Below the pieces are notes generated by a model. The model was not told where the DNA came from and did not search any database. It saw only the letters and a list, made by a program, of their open reading frames with translations. This document shows, piece by piece, positions 36,149 to 44,538 of a stretch of DNA of 64,000 nucleotides (positions are counted from its first letter, which is position 1; the number at the start of each line of letters is the position of its first letter). The stretch lies in NCBI GenBank assembly GCA_017936785.1, contig JAGBEV010000030.1:1-64000 (forward strand), in the 5' to 3' direction. The DNA is from Lachnospiraceae bacterium (lineage in GTDB: Bacteria > Bacillota > Clostridia > Lachnospirales > Lachnospiraceae). A program made the translations under genes and the position numbers.

Positions 36149-36177
36149 TTGCATTTGATATAAAACTGTGATATAAA
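36149..36177 (+). promoter_or_regulatory. Promoter of the tRNA-Tyr/tRNA-Leu operon
   Basis: TTGCAT (36149-36154), a 17-base spacer and TATAAA (36172-36177), about 49 bases before the first tRNA. Confidence 0.65.
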
Positions 36178-36225
36178 TTTATATTGTCAGGGCTGTTTTG
36201 GGCGACTTCAAAGCGCCTTGATCAT

Positions 36226-36307
36226 GGATGGATTCCCGAGTGGCCAAAGGGGACAGACTGTAAATCTGCTGCAGATTGCTTCGGTGGTTCGAATCCACCT
36301 CCATCCA
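36226..36307 (+). tRNA. tRNA-Tyr (anticodon GTA)
   Basis: Type II tRNA with a long variable arm, 82 bases. The acceptor stem GGATGGA pairs with TCCATCC, followed by discriminator A. The anticodon loop is CTGTAAA with GTA, and the T-loop is GGTTCGAATCC. The CCA end is not encoded. Confidence 0.95.
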
Positions 36308-36310
36308 TAT

Positions 36311-36394
36311 GCCGCAGTGGCGGAACTGGCAGACGCGCAGGACTTAAAATCCTGTGGTGGCGACATCGTACCGGTTCGATTCCGGTCTGCGGCA
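36311..36394 (+). tRNA. tRNA-Leu (anticodon TAA)
   Basis: Type II tRNA of 84 bases, 3 bases after tRNA-Tyr. The acceptor stem GCCGCAG pairs with CTGCGGC, followed by discriminator A. The anticodon stem-loop AGGACTTAAAATCCT holds TAA, reading UUA/UUG leucine codons. The T-loop is CGGTTCGATTCCG. The CCA end is not encoded. Confidence 0.95.
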
Positions 36395-36400
36395 CGGATA

Positions 36401-36443
36401 AAAGACTTTAAGCATTGAGAAATCAATACTTAAGGTCTTTTTC
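36401..36443 (+). terminator. Terminator of the tRNA operon
   Basis: AAAGACTTTAAGCATTGA pairs with TCAATACTTAAGGTCTTT around GAAA, followed by a T-run. It is the longest stem in the area. Confidence 0.9.
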
Positions 36444-36517
36444 TTTTTTTCATGCTCTTTATGTGGTAAAATCAACATACAAATTATGATAAACTTTGTC
36501 GAAAAAAGAGAAAAGTC

Positions 36518-36622
36518 ATGTTGGAAACAGGAATAAAAGCACCGGAATTTAAGGGGTTGGGATATGAATATCAAGAAGAAAACTCTTCTGAGAGAGAATA
36601 TGTATTTGTAAAAAAGGATTAA
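36518..36622 (+). pseudogene. 34-codon remnant resembling a Bcp peroxiredoxin N-terminus
   Basis: The open frame begins MLETGIKAPEF, the standard start of thioredoxin-dependent Bcp peroxiredoxins, then departs from the family at once and stops after 34 codons without the catalytic cysteine region. Nothing more of a peroxiredoxin follows. It is best read as an internally deleted gene relic; the likeness rests on 11 residues, so chance remains possible. Confidence 0.35.
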
Positions 36623-36657
36623 AAAGTAATACCATTGTTTATGGAAAGGTATCTTAT

Positions 36658-37908
36658 ATGAAGCTGCGAAAATTTATTATTATTTTTCTGATTGCAATTT
36701 TTGCTTTGGGAATGGGCATATATATCATGTCAAAGCAGGAAGCAATAGAAGTTAATACAGATGTGCAACCTGGGGAAATATCCTCAAATAGTATGACCGG
36801 AAGCATTTTTAGTTCTGTGCTGTCCGGGTCAGATCCGGAAATTTCTGCAAATAGCATTTCTATAAATGATCTGGACCTTCAAATGTCTCAGGAAGAAGCA
36901 AAAGCCGTGAAAGTAAAGGGAATCTATGTGACCGGTCTTATGGCAGGAAGCGCTCATATGGACGATCTGATTACATTGGTGGATGAGACGGAATTAAATG
37001 CCATGGTCATTGATGTGAAAAATGATACTGGTAATATTACCTATGAAATGGATTTGGACAGCGTAGAAGCCATAGGTGCAGGGAATCAAAATATTCCCGA
37101 TATGAAAGCGCTTATGGCGGAATTAAAAGAACATGATATCTATACCATTGCCAGGATCGTCTGCTTTAAGGACCCCTGTCTTGCAGCGAGCCGTCCTGAT
37201 CTGGCAATTAAAAGAGCGGATGGCAGTCTTCTTACAGATACGGATGGTCTGGCGTGGGTAAATCCTTATCATGAGGATGTATGGGAATATTTGACGGATG
37301 TAGCAATTGCCGCATGGGAAATGGGATTTGATGAGGTACAATTTGATTATGTAAGATTTCCTGTGGGAAGGGATGCAGATGGAGCTGATTATGGAGTTGA
37401 TACCAATACATATACGAAAGAGCAGGCAATCTCAGATTTTCTTGAATATGCCGCTGACAGGCTGCATGATAAAAATATCAGGTTCAGTGCAGATGTATTC
37501 GGAACGATCATCGGCAGTGAGATTGATAAAAAATATACAGGGCAGAACTATCAGACCATTGGCAGTACTGTGGATGTAGTTTCCCCTATGATATATCCCT
37601 CTCATTACAAAAATCATGTGTTTGGGCTGGATGTTCCTGATGCACATCCCTATGAAACTGTGTTATACGCATTGCAGGCGTCTTCTAAAGAATTAGAAGG
37701 CATCAATGAGGAGGAAAGAGCGGCAGTGCGCCCGTGGCTGCAAAGCTTTACCGCTACCTGGGTTCCCGGTCATATTTCCTATGGAGGGGAAGAAATCCGT
37801 AAGCAGATTCAGGCGGTATATGATGCGGGATATGATGAGTGGATCTTGTGGAATGCATCTAACCGCTATCCGAGGGAAGGATTAGAGCCGGAAAGCAGCA
37901 TACAATAG
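36658..37908 (+). CDS. Putative glycoside hydrolase, DUF4015 family
   Basis: Predicted secreted or membrane-anchored TIM-barrel glycoside hydrolase of 416 residues. It has one N-terminal hydrophobic segment (about 7-25), a serine-rich linker, then the DUF4015 domain with VKGIYVTGLMAG, VIDVKNDTGNITYEM, ARIVCFKD, GFDEVQFDYVRFPVG (family hallmark F-D-Y-V-R-F-P) and VVSPMIYPSHY. The substrate of this family is not settled. It starts 35 bases after the Bcp-like remnant, and an AAA ATPase gene follows 28 bases downstream. Confidence 0.85.
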   Translation: MKLRKFIIIFLIAIFALGMGIYIMSKQEAIEVNTDVQPGEISSNSMTGSIFSSVLSGSDPEISANSISINDLDLQMSQEEAKAVKVKGIYVTGLMAGSAHMDDLITLVDETELNAMVIDVKNDTGNITYEMDLDSVEAIGAGNQNIPDMKALMAELKEHDIYTIARIVCFKDPCLAASRPDLAIKRADGSLLTDTDGLAWVNPYHEDVWEYLTDVAIAAWEMGFDEVQFDYVRFPVGRDADGADYGVDTNTYTKEQAISDFLEYAADRLHDKNIRFSADVFGTIIGSEIDKKYTGQNYQTIGSTVDVVSPMIYPSHYKNHVFGLDVPDAHPYETVLYALQASSKELEGINEEERAAVRPWLQSFTATWVPGHISYGGEEIRKQIQAVYDAGYDEWILWNASNRYPREGLEPESSIQ

Positions 37909-37936
37909 GTTTATGGGAAAGGGGTAAAGGAGAGTT

Positions 37937-39301
37937 ATGGAAAATAATATCAACGAATTGATCAGTAAATGTTATGCAATGTGCGATTATATAGAGGAAA
38001 ACAAAGTCATCAAGGATGAATTAAAGACAACTCTCAGGGAAAACCTCCGCATGGAATTTTTGAATTTTGTCATTTATTTATCTATGCTGGATGCCGGTTT
38101 TACGGAAGCTGAACAGACATTTATCAATGAAATGCTGGGGTTTCGCATAAAACCGGAGACGGCAAAAGACTTGAAAATCCAGAGAAGGCTTACAGAAAGT
38201 CATTATGGAAAGCAGATCCCTTTGGTAATGAAATATTTTGTTCTGGCAGATGCAGGAAGAAAGATCAAAGGGGATATTTACGGCAATAAAAAAGCAAAGT
38301 ATCTTGTGGATACTTACCGCGCCATCGGACAGAGCTACCTGGCGGGAAATGAAGCGTCAGGGGACAGGGAAATCCAGGCTTTATCAAAGTATTGTGTTAT
38401 GCTTGATAATTATTTAAAAGAATATGGGCTGTTGAGACCGGACAAAAAAACCGAGCCCATTATAAAAGAAGAAAAACCGGAAGATGTTAATGACTTAATG
38501 GTAGAGTTGAATTCTCTGATAGGGCTGAAATCCGTAAAGGAGGATCTCAATGCACTTATAAACCTTATGAAAGTGCAGAAAATGCGGGAAGAGAATGGAA
38601 TGAAGCCGGCAGACATCAATAAGCATATGGTGTTTATGGGAAATCCCGGAACCGGAAAAACTACAGTGGCAAGGCTTTTATCAGGAATTTATGCAGGCAT
38701 TGGGGTGGTAGAAAAAGGACATCTGATAGAAGTTGACCGTTCGGGATTAGTCAGTGGTTATGTAGGACAAACTGCCATGAAAGTGCAGGATATTGTGGAA
38801 GAAGCATTGGGAGGCATTTTGTTTGTGGACGAGGCTTATACCCTCACCAGCAACAAGGGACAAAATGATTTTGGACAGGAAGCGGTAGATACTTTGTTGA
38901 AAGCCATGGAGGATCACAGGGATGATCTGATCGTAATCGTGGCAGGTTATACAGAGCTGATGGAAGAATTTTTGGATTCCAATCCCGGACTGCGTTCCCG
39001 GTTTAACAAGTTTATTGAATTTGAAGATTATACAGCGGAAGAGGAGTTTGAAATCTTCCGTTCCATGTGTAAGAATCAGGATTATGCCCTTTCTGAAGGG
39101 GCTTTGGAAGAAGCGAAAAGATTTTTTAAGGAGCGGTGTGAAAATAAAACAGAAACCTACGCAAATGCAAGGGATGTGAGAAATTACCTGGAAAAAGCCG
39201 TTTCCAATCAGGCGACCCGTATCGTAATGATGCAGGATGTGAATAAAGAAACTCTTGCTGTTTTGGAAAAGGAGGATCTGGAAGGAATTACATTAGGCTA
39301 A
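37937..39301 (+). CDS. CbbX/SpoVK-like AAA+ ATPase
   Basis: Predicted AAA+ remodelling ATPase of 454 residues. The N-terminal 185 residues are helical and unrecognised, somewhat like a TerB-type module. The C-terminal part has LNSLIGLKSVKEDLNALINL, Walker A GNPGTGKTTVARLL, DRSGLVSGYVGQTAMKVQDI, Walker B GGILFVDEAYTL and the sensor region GYTELMEEFLDSNPGLRSRF, the CbxX/SpoVK signature. Members include Rubisco activase CbbX and Bacillus SpoVK; without Rubisco genes a sporulation or maintenance role is more likely. AAAGGAGAG precedes the ATG. Confidence 0.85.
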   Translation: MENNINELISKCYAMCDYIEENKVIKDELKTTLRENLRMEFLNFVIYLSMLDAGFTEAEQTFINEMLGFRIKPETAKDLKIQRRLTESHYGKQIPLVMKYFVLADAGRKIKGDIYGNKKAKYLVDTYRAIGQSYLAGNEASGDREIQALSKYCVMLDNYLKEYGLLRPDKKTEPIIKEEKPEDVNDLMVELNSLIGLKSVKEDLNALINLMKVQKMREENGMKPADINKHMVFMGNPGTGKTTVARLLSGIYAGIGVVEKGHLIEVDRSGLVSGYVGQTAMKVQDIVEEALGGILFVDEAYTLTSNKGQNDFGQEAVDTLLKAMEDHRDDLIVIVAGYTELMEEFLDSNPGLRSRFNKFIEFEDYTAEEEFEIFRSMCKNQDYALSEGALEEAKRFFKERCENKTETYANARDVRNYLEKAVSNQATRIVMMQDVNKETLAVLEKEDLEGITLG

Positions 39302-39393
39302 ATAAAAACCTGCAACTTTTTATGCCTTAGAAAAGTGTTAATAGAAAGAAGATAGGAAAGACCTTTTCTAAATTTTTGAAAGGATACAGGTTT

Positions 39394-39933
39394 ATGAATA
39401 AAAAGATAATTTTCATTGCAGCAGTTGTTATTGTTTTAGGCTTGGTTGGAGCATTTTGCTATTTGACAGCTAATAAAGACGTAAATAATCCGGATAGTAT
39501 CAATGATAATTTTTCCGGACAGGAAAATGAAATAACAGAAAAAGGTGATTTCAGCGACATTTCATTTAACAAGATAAAAATAGGGGATAAAGCCACTTCA
39601 AAAATGCTGGATGGACTTGTAACGGATGGGAATTATCGATATGAATATAAGGATATATGTTTTAATGTAGATGGCGCAGATAAAATAAATTGTTTAGCAT
39701 TTTATACCAGGTATGGAATCAATGAAGTAATAGCAGGTATGGAGGATGCAAATATTAAATATAAAGGGAAAACTTTGATAACCAGAGAGGACTTTGAGGA
39801 TTGCTTTGGTGAGGGAGAAGTATCTTATTCTGAGGATGATCCAAAATGGGTTTTTATCAGTTATGAGAAAAACGGGTTGGAATTGAGACTGGAAATATAT
39901 GAGGACCAGTTAATAAATGTTGTTTTAGAATAG
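39394..39933 (+). CDS. Membrane-anchored extracytoplasmic protein of unknown function
   Basis: Not recognised. The 179-residue protein has one N-terminal hydrophobic helix (about 4-24) and a polar extracytoplasmic region rich in D, E and N. The ATG at 39394 follows GAAAGGATACAGG; the TTG at 39376 is less likely. The next gene, also membrane-associated and unknown, starts 38 bases downstream. Confidence 0.55.
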   Translation: MNKKIIFIAAVVIVLGLVGAFCYLTANKDVNNPDSINDNFSGQENEITEKGDFSDISFNKIKIGDKATSKMLDGLVTDGNYRYEYKDICFNVDGADKINCLAFYTRYGINEVIAGMEDANIKYKGKTLITREDFEDCFGEGEVSYSEDDPKWVFISYEKNGLELRLEIYEDQLINVVLE

Positions 39934-39971
39934 ACAGGTAAGATGATAGTTTTTGTGAGGGAAAATAGAAA

Positions 39972-40544
39972 ATGACAATGCAAAATGAAATGGCAGCAGC
40001 AGAGAGAAGAAAACGAAGACAAACAGCAGGAAAAATTCTGATTATTATTTCCATTGCCATTTTAGCGCTTGGAATGATATTTGTATGCCGTTTACCGGAT
40101 AAATGGGAAAATTCCTATATAAATAAGCAGAAAGAACTGGCAAAAGAAGCTCTGGAAAAGGGATATGTGTGTTATGAAGCAAAGGATCTTAGAAGTATAG
40201 GTTCGGAAAGGGGATTTTATGTTTGGATCGCTACAATGGAATCAGGAGACAGATTTGCCATATTAATTATAGATGATCCCGATAAAGTATATTGTGATGG
40301 TATGCATGCATCCAGTATAGATGTATTTGTACGGGAAGATTCCGGGGAGATCAGAGATATTGATGGGGATGAGATGACACTTTATACGGATTGTTATGCA
40401 ACACTGGATTATATAGGCCAGGGAGCCGCCCTGGGTGGTTGTATAATGTCAATTTTCCTGGGAATTGTTATATGGCTCGTTTTTTTAGTTTTGTTCGTTA
40501 CAGGGGTTCTTTTAGCAGTTTTAAATAAAAAGAAATCAATTTAG
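39972..40544 (+). CDS. Membrane protein of unknown function with N- and C-terminal helices
   Basis: Not recognised. The 190-residue protein has one membrane helix at about 18-38, a soluble middle of about 100 residues (AKDLRSIGSERGFYVWIATM, then EDSGEIRDIDGDEMTLYTD) and two further hydrophobic stretches near the C-terminus (about 148-185). It probably shares a transcript with the gene at 39394. It converges with the gene at 40570. Confidence 0.55.
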   Translation: MTMQNEMAAAERRKRRQTAGKILIIISIAILALGMIFVCRLPDKWENSYINKQKELAKEALEKGYVCYEAKDLRSIGSERGFYVWIATMESGDRFAILIIDDPDKVYCDGMHASSIDVFVREDSGEIRDIDGDEMTLYTDCYATLDYIGQGAALGGCIMSIFLGIVIWLVFLVLFVTGVLLAVLNKKKSI

Positions 40545-40569
40545 GAATCTTCAGTTAGAATGGCGAAAG

Positions 40570-41529
40570 TTAGATGATCCCGCCGGTTTTCGTTAGCTGC
40601 TGCTCCCTTAAATTCAACAAATATTCTGCAGAACGGGGATTGTATTGTTTCAGTAAACAGAAATAATCTCCGGTCTTTTTGCAATTATTGAATTTTTCAT
40701 AGAATTTTTCCGGATCATATTCATTAAAGAGAATTCCCAACAAGCTTAAATCGTAGTCATGCTGGGCATCTCCCAGCACACCTGCATCATAGGCTGCAGT
40801 CATCAGATTGTAGGTCCTCACTTCTCTTCCGATGTTCTGTGCAGCATTATATAAGTCCGGGTCCATGCGGCGCAGATAATGAAGATATCTTGTTTCAATA
40901 TTTCTATTGGGAGTGCCGCTGCAGATCCAGTTGGCAATCTCATCTAAAGATGCACCCATTTCAAGATCTTCCACAAGATGCATCTTGTACTGTCCATCTT
41001 TTTCCAAGGTAAATGTATATTTACCGTCTTCAGAATATTTGGTGGCTGACCAGTCATACTTGGATTTTGCATGATCTTCTACCAGCAGCTTAAAAGCATC
41101 TCTATATGCATATCCATTGTTGGAATCTTCCGATATTTCCATTTTTCCGCTTGCAACTGCAATCTGAACCAATCTGTATCCGGAAATACTTTTTCCATGA
41201 TAATAAACATTACTGTCCTTTAAAGAATCAAAGGATTTTGACAATTCAACTGCCTGGATCAGAGCTTCATCCATTTCTTCATATTCTTTTTCTGATCTGC
41301 AGCCGGCAGTCCGGTTTCTCGAATAGCTTCCGATAATCCCAGCAGTACCATAGTATTCTTTTACATCCTCTTCCAATAACGTTACAGAACGAAATCCCAT
41401 GCCGAATGAATCAGCTATTGGGGCTTTCTGTGATTTATGTACAGTTTTGGCAGAAGTCCTACTATGAGATAAAATGCGCATGGCGCCTTCATATTGTATT
41501 TGTTGCCACCTGATACTTTGGATATCCAT
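40570..41529 (-). CDS. Protein of unknown function
   Basis: Not recognised. The 319-residue protein has no signal peptide or membrane helix and is expected in the cytoplasm or released by an unusual route. It has a Ser/Thr/Lys-rich start, a stretch EEDVKEYYGTAGIIGSYSRN, and a C-terminal region with several aromatic and charged segments (RYLHYLRRMDPDLYNAAQNI). AAAGAGAGATGAGCC lies upstream of the ATG. It is divergent from the GntR operon at 41728. Confidence 0.6.
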   Translation of the reverse strand: MDIQSIRWQQIQYEGAMRILSHSRTSAKTVHKSQKAPIADSFGMGFRSVTLLEEDVKEYYGTAGIIGSYSRNRTAGCRSEKEYEEMDEALIQAVELSKSFDSLKDSNVYYHGKSISGYRLVQIAVASGKMEISEDSNNGYAYRDAFKLLVEDHAKSKYDWSATKYSEDGKYTFTLEKDGQYKMHLVEDLEMGASLDEIANWICSGTPNRNIETRYLHYLRRMDPDLYNAAQNIGREVRTYNLMTAAYDAGVLGDAQHDYDLSLLGILFNEYDPEKFYEKFNNCKKTGDYFCLLKQYNPRSAEYLLNLREQQLTKTGGII

Positions 41530-41667
41530 AGGCTCATCTCTCTTTCAATTGCAAATTCACTTTTACTGATATTTATATCGGTGTAATTTTTAATGTTGAT
41601 TAGGAGATTAAAGAACATATAGTGATAGAAGTAAAACAGTATTGTTAAAAAAAACTTATAAAATATA

Positions 41668-41706
41668 TTGACATCTAAAATGAATTGTGTATATTGAATA
41701 TATACA
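41668..41706 (+). promoter_or_regulatory. Promoter and operator of the GntR-ABC operon
   Basis: TTGACA (41668-41673), a 16-base spacer and TATATT (41690-41695). The perfect inverted repeat TGTATAT-TGAAT-ATATACA (41688-41706) covers the -10 box. A GntR repressor bound here would block its own transcription, as known for YtrA-type regulators. Confidence 0.65.
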
Positions 41707-41727
41707 ATATTAAAATGGAGTCTGCAA

Positions 41728-42108
41728 ATGGATATTATTATAAAAAACAATTCGGAAAGCCCTATTTATGAACAGATTAAAGAGCAGATCAAAGCCATGA
41801 TCTTAAACGGAAACTTAAAAGAAGGGGAGGCGCTTCCTTCCATGCGTCTTCTGGCAAAGGAACTGCGTATCAGCATAATCACTACAAAACGTGCCTATGA
41901 AGAACTGGAAAGAGAAGGATATATTGAATCCTACACCGGAAAGGGCAGCTTTGTAAAAGCCATTAACCGGGAGATGGTAAAAGAGACGGTTATTTATGAA
42001 ATAGAAGAGCTGTTTGATGAAATTCTGGATAAAGCGGAAATTGCAAAGATACCTTACGAGGAATTGTCGCAGATTTTAAAAACATTATATGAGGAAAGGG
42101 AGAAGTAG
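41728..42108 (+). CDS. GntR-family regulator, YtrA type
   Basis: Short GntR repressor of 126 residues: an N-terminal winged helix (SPIYEQIKEQIKAMILNGNL, LPSMRLLAKELRISIITTKR, AYEELEREGYIESYTGKGSF) and a short helical C-terminal dimerisation part in place of a ligand domain, as in the YtrA subfamily. Such regulators control adjacent ABC exporters in response to cell-envelope antibiotics. The ABC ATPase gene follows 4 bases after its stop. GGAG precedes the ATG. Confidence 0.9.
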   Translation: MDIIIKNNSESPIYEQIKEQIKAMILNGNLKEGEALPSMRLLAKELRISIITTKRAYEELEREGYIESYTGKGSFVKAINREMVKETVIYEIEELFDEILDKAEIAKIPYEELSQILKTLYEEREK

Positions 42109-42112
42109 GATT

Positions 42113-43027
42113 ATGGAATATGTGTTGGAGCTAAGTAATGTCATTAAGAATTATGAAGATTTTAAGCTGGATAACATCAGCTTTTCTGTACCCCGGGGCT
42201 GTATTTGCGGCTTTATCGGTCAGAATGGGGCAGGGAAAACAACTACCATTCAGTTAATTTTGGATATTGTGAAAAAAGATGGTGGAGCCATTAAAGTATT
42301 TGGTCAGGACATGGAAACCGAAGGTGCGGCTTTAAAAGAAAAAATCGGTGTGGTATTTGATGAAATGGGGTTTCACGAATTTCTGACAGCAAATGAGATC
42401 AACAGCATTATGAAGAATATATATGCTAACTGGCAGGAGGAAGTCTTCTTTGATTATCTGAAGCGATTTTCCTTGCCCAGAAAGAAACGCTGCGGTTCTT
42501 TTTCCCGGGGTATGCGTATGAAACTTCAGATTGCAGTAGCATTATCCCATAGGGCGGAGCTTTTGATCATGGATGAGCCTACCAGTGGGCTTGATCCCAT
42601 TGTGAGAAATGAAATCCTGCAGATATTTCAGGAGTTTGTGCTGGAAGAAAACCATACGATCTTATTATCTTCCCATATTACAGGGGATTTAGAAAGAATT
42701 GCCGATATGGTAACCTTTATCGATCACGGAAAAATTATTTTATCCGGGGATAAGAATGAGATTTTAGAAAATCACGGTTTGATCAAATGTAAAAAAGAGG
42801 ATCTGGAAAAAATCCATAAAGAAGATATTGTTTCCTGCAGACAGTCGGCATTTTGCACGGAAGTCCTTGTTTGGGACAGAAAGAAGTGCTCACAAAAATA
42901 TACCGGGATGGTAATGGAGCAGACTACCCTGGAAGAGATCATGATATTCTATGTGAACCGCACGCAGGAGACTTTACAGGAGGAAAGCGGTGGGAAACAG
43001 GAAGAAATCCGTGAAAATATGCAATAG
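42113..43027 (+). CDS. ABC transporter ATP-binding protein, YtrB-like
   Basis: ATPase subunit of an exporter or envelope-stress transporter, 304 residues. Walker A GQNGAGKTTT near 38-47, the YtrB-type signature SFSRGMRMKLQIAVAL in place of LSGGQ, Walker B ELLIMDEPTSGLDP and the H-loop ILLSSHITGDLERI are clear. A C-terminal extension of about 90 residues has no known fold. The ATG at 42113 is used. It works with the two permeases that follow. Confidence 0.9.
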   Translation: MEYVLELSNVIKNYEDFKLDNISFSVPRGCICGFIGQNGAGKTTTIQLILDIVKKDGGAIKVFGQDMETEGAALKEKIGVVFDEMGFHEFLTANEINSIMKNIYANWQEEVFFDYLKRFSLPRKKRCGSFSRGMRMKLQIAVALSHRAELLIMDEPTSGLDPIVRNEILQIFQEFVLEENHTILLSSHITGDLERIADMVTFIDHGKIILSGDKNEILENHGLIKCKKEDLEKIHKEDIVSCRQSAFCTEVLVWDRKKCSQKYTGMVMEQTTLEEIMIFYVNRTQETLQEESGGKQEEIRENMQ

Positions 43028-43042
43028 AAAGGTGTGGCTGGT

Positions 43043-43810
43043 ATGGCAGGGCTAATTCGGAAGGATATGTATTGTCTGAAAAAAATTTTAAAGACATTTT
43101 TTATTGTAACGATCAGTGTCATTGTGCTGTCGGTATTGTTTATCATTAGTTCCAAATATGGAAATATAGCAAAGGGAATCGAAGAGATGAGGGCTGAAAA
43201 TGAACTGGCAGAGGAAACATTTTATTCTTTTTTCCAAATGGCTGTCTGGCTTACGCTTTTTATTCCCATATCCTTTTTAAGCATGGTTGTGGAATGTTTT
43301 AAAGAGGATAAGAAAGCGGGTTTTGCAAAGATTGTATTCAGTATGCCTTTAGACCATAAAAAAATCGTGGGCAGCAGGTATCTCTCCTGTATGCTGTTTG
43401 CGGCAGTCAGCCTGGCAGGCTCTCTGTTGGCAGGATTTTTTGTTTCTTTGGTTTCGGAAGTTTTTAAACTTCAAAGATTATTTGGATATATATTCTGTTT
43501 CAGCGCAGCATTGTTGATCTATATGAGTTTTGTAATGTTTATGCTTTACTTTTTGGGGGTGGAAAAAGCGGATTTCATACAATGTGCACCTTTTGTAATT
43601 CTATTTGTTGCAGCGGTCATTTGGTTTCAAAGAAAAGTATTTTCCCTGCCCGAAGCAGAGATGGAGGCGGCTCTTTCTAATTTGGTCGATTCCATATCAG
43701 AGATTATGACTGAAAAGTCCGGGCTTCTGTTTTTGATCGCATTGGGATGTATGGCTTTGTCCTTTTGGGGTTCCTGTAAGGTTGTAAAGAAGAGAAAGGG
43801 GGATATCTGA
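43043..43810 (+). CDS. ABC-2 type permease
   Basis: Membrane subunit of the transporter, 255 residues with six hydrophobic segments. It starts MAGLIRKDMYCLKKILKTFF, the same pattern (M-A-G-L-x-x-K-D) as the second permease, which suggests ancient duplication. The ATG at 43043 follows AAAGGTG; the GTG at 43034 is the alternative. The end overlaps the next gene by one base. Confidence 0.82.
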   Translation: MAGLIRKDMYCLKKILKTFFIVTISVIVLSVLFIISSKYGNIAKGIEEMRAENELAEETFYSFFQMAVWLTLFIPISFLSMVVECFKEDKKAGFAKIVFSMPLDHKKIVGSRYLSCMLFAAVSLAGSLLAGFFVSLVSEVFKLQRLFGYIFCFSAALLIYMSFVMFMLYFLGVEKADFIQCAPFVILFVAAVIWFQRKVFSLPEAEMEAALSNLVDSISEIMTEKSGLLFLIALGCMALSFWGSCKVVKKRKGDI

Positions 43811-44538
43811 TGGCAGGGTTATTGTATAAAGATTTTGCGGCGGTCAAAGGGAAGTGGTATGTATGGGGCATTTTGTTGATTATGCTGTTGATGCTGGCGT
43901 GCAGGCTGATACTTCCTGCCGAAGAAATAGATATTGCACTTTGGGCATTGAGTATACTTGTGATTGCAATTTTGGTTTTTCTGATCATTGGCAAATTGGA
44001 AGTGGGTGTAGTCTCTGCAGATGAGGGAAGAAAACAAAAGCATTATTTTTTAAGCCTTCCGGTTTCACAAAAACAGTATGTGGCATCTAAGTACATATTT
44101 ATGCTGCTGGCTTTCTTTGCAGCCCAGTCCACAGCAATGCTGTTGGAGATGATGTGTCTTATTGGCTGTGAAAATGAAATGGTCCAAAAACTTGCACCGG
44201 TACTGCAATCTATGCTGCCTGTTTTTTTCTGCACCATGCTTGTGATACCGGCAGTGGAACTGCCCTTTTTTATAGGTTTTGGTGCAAAAAGAGGAAATCA
44301 GATAAAAATCGGATTGCTGCTGGCGGTTTTCTTTTTGGTAATTGTATTTTTAATGTTTGGTGATCTGACAATATTTGACAGGATAGATTTGGTTCATATT
44401 CTGGGTTATCTGTATGAACATGATAATGTGGTCCTATGCTTCAATGTATTCATACCCTATGGATCGCTTCTGTTGTACTATTTATCCTATCGGATATCCT
44501 GTGGGCTTTTTGCAGGAAGGGGGTGGGAAAATGACTAA
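43810..44538 (+). CDS. ABC-2 type permease, second subunit
   Basis: Membrane subunit of 242 residues with six hydrophobic segments, starting MAGLLYKDFAAVKGKWYVWG. It overlaps the preceding permease stop by one base and the following protease start by 8 bases (ATGACTAA), so the whole set is translationally coupled. The pair probably forms a heterodimer with the ATPase at 42113. Confidence 0.82.
   Translation: MAGLLYKDFAAVKGKWYVWGILLIMLLMLACRLILPAEEIDIALWALSILVIAILVFLIIGKLEVGVVSADEGRKQKHYFLSLPVSQKQYVASKYIFMLLAFFAAQSTAMLLEMMCLIGCENEMVQKLAPVLQSMLPVFFCTMLVIPAVELPFFIGFGAKRGNQIKIGLLLAVFFLVIVFLMFGDLTIFDRIDLVHILGYLYEHDNVVLCFNVFIPYGSLLLYYLSYRISCGLFAGRGWEND

Noticed and set aside
36184-36426. Several open frames of 66-75 codons on both strands
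   Set aside because: They lie over the tRNA-Tyr and tRNA-Leu genes and have no support as coding sequence.
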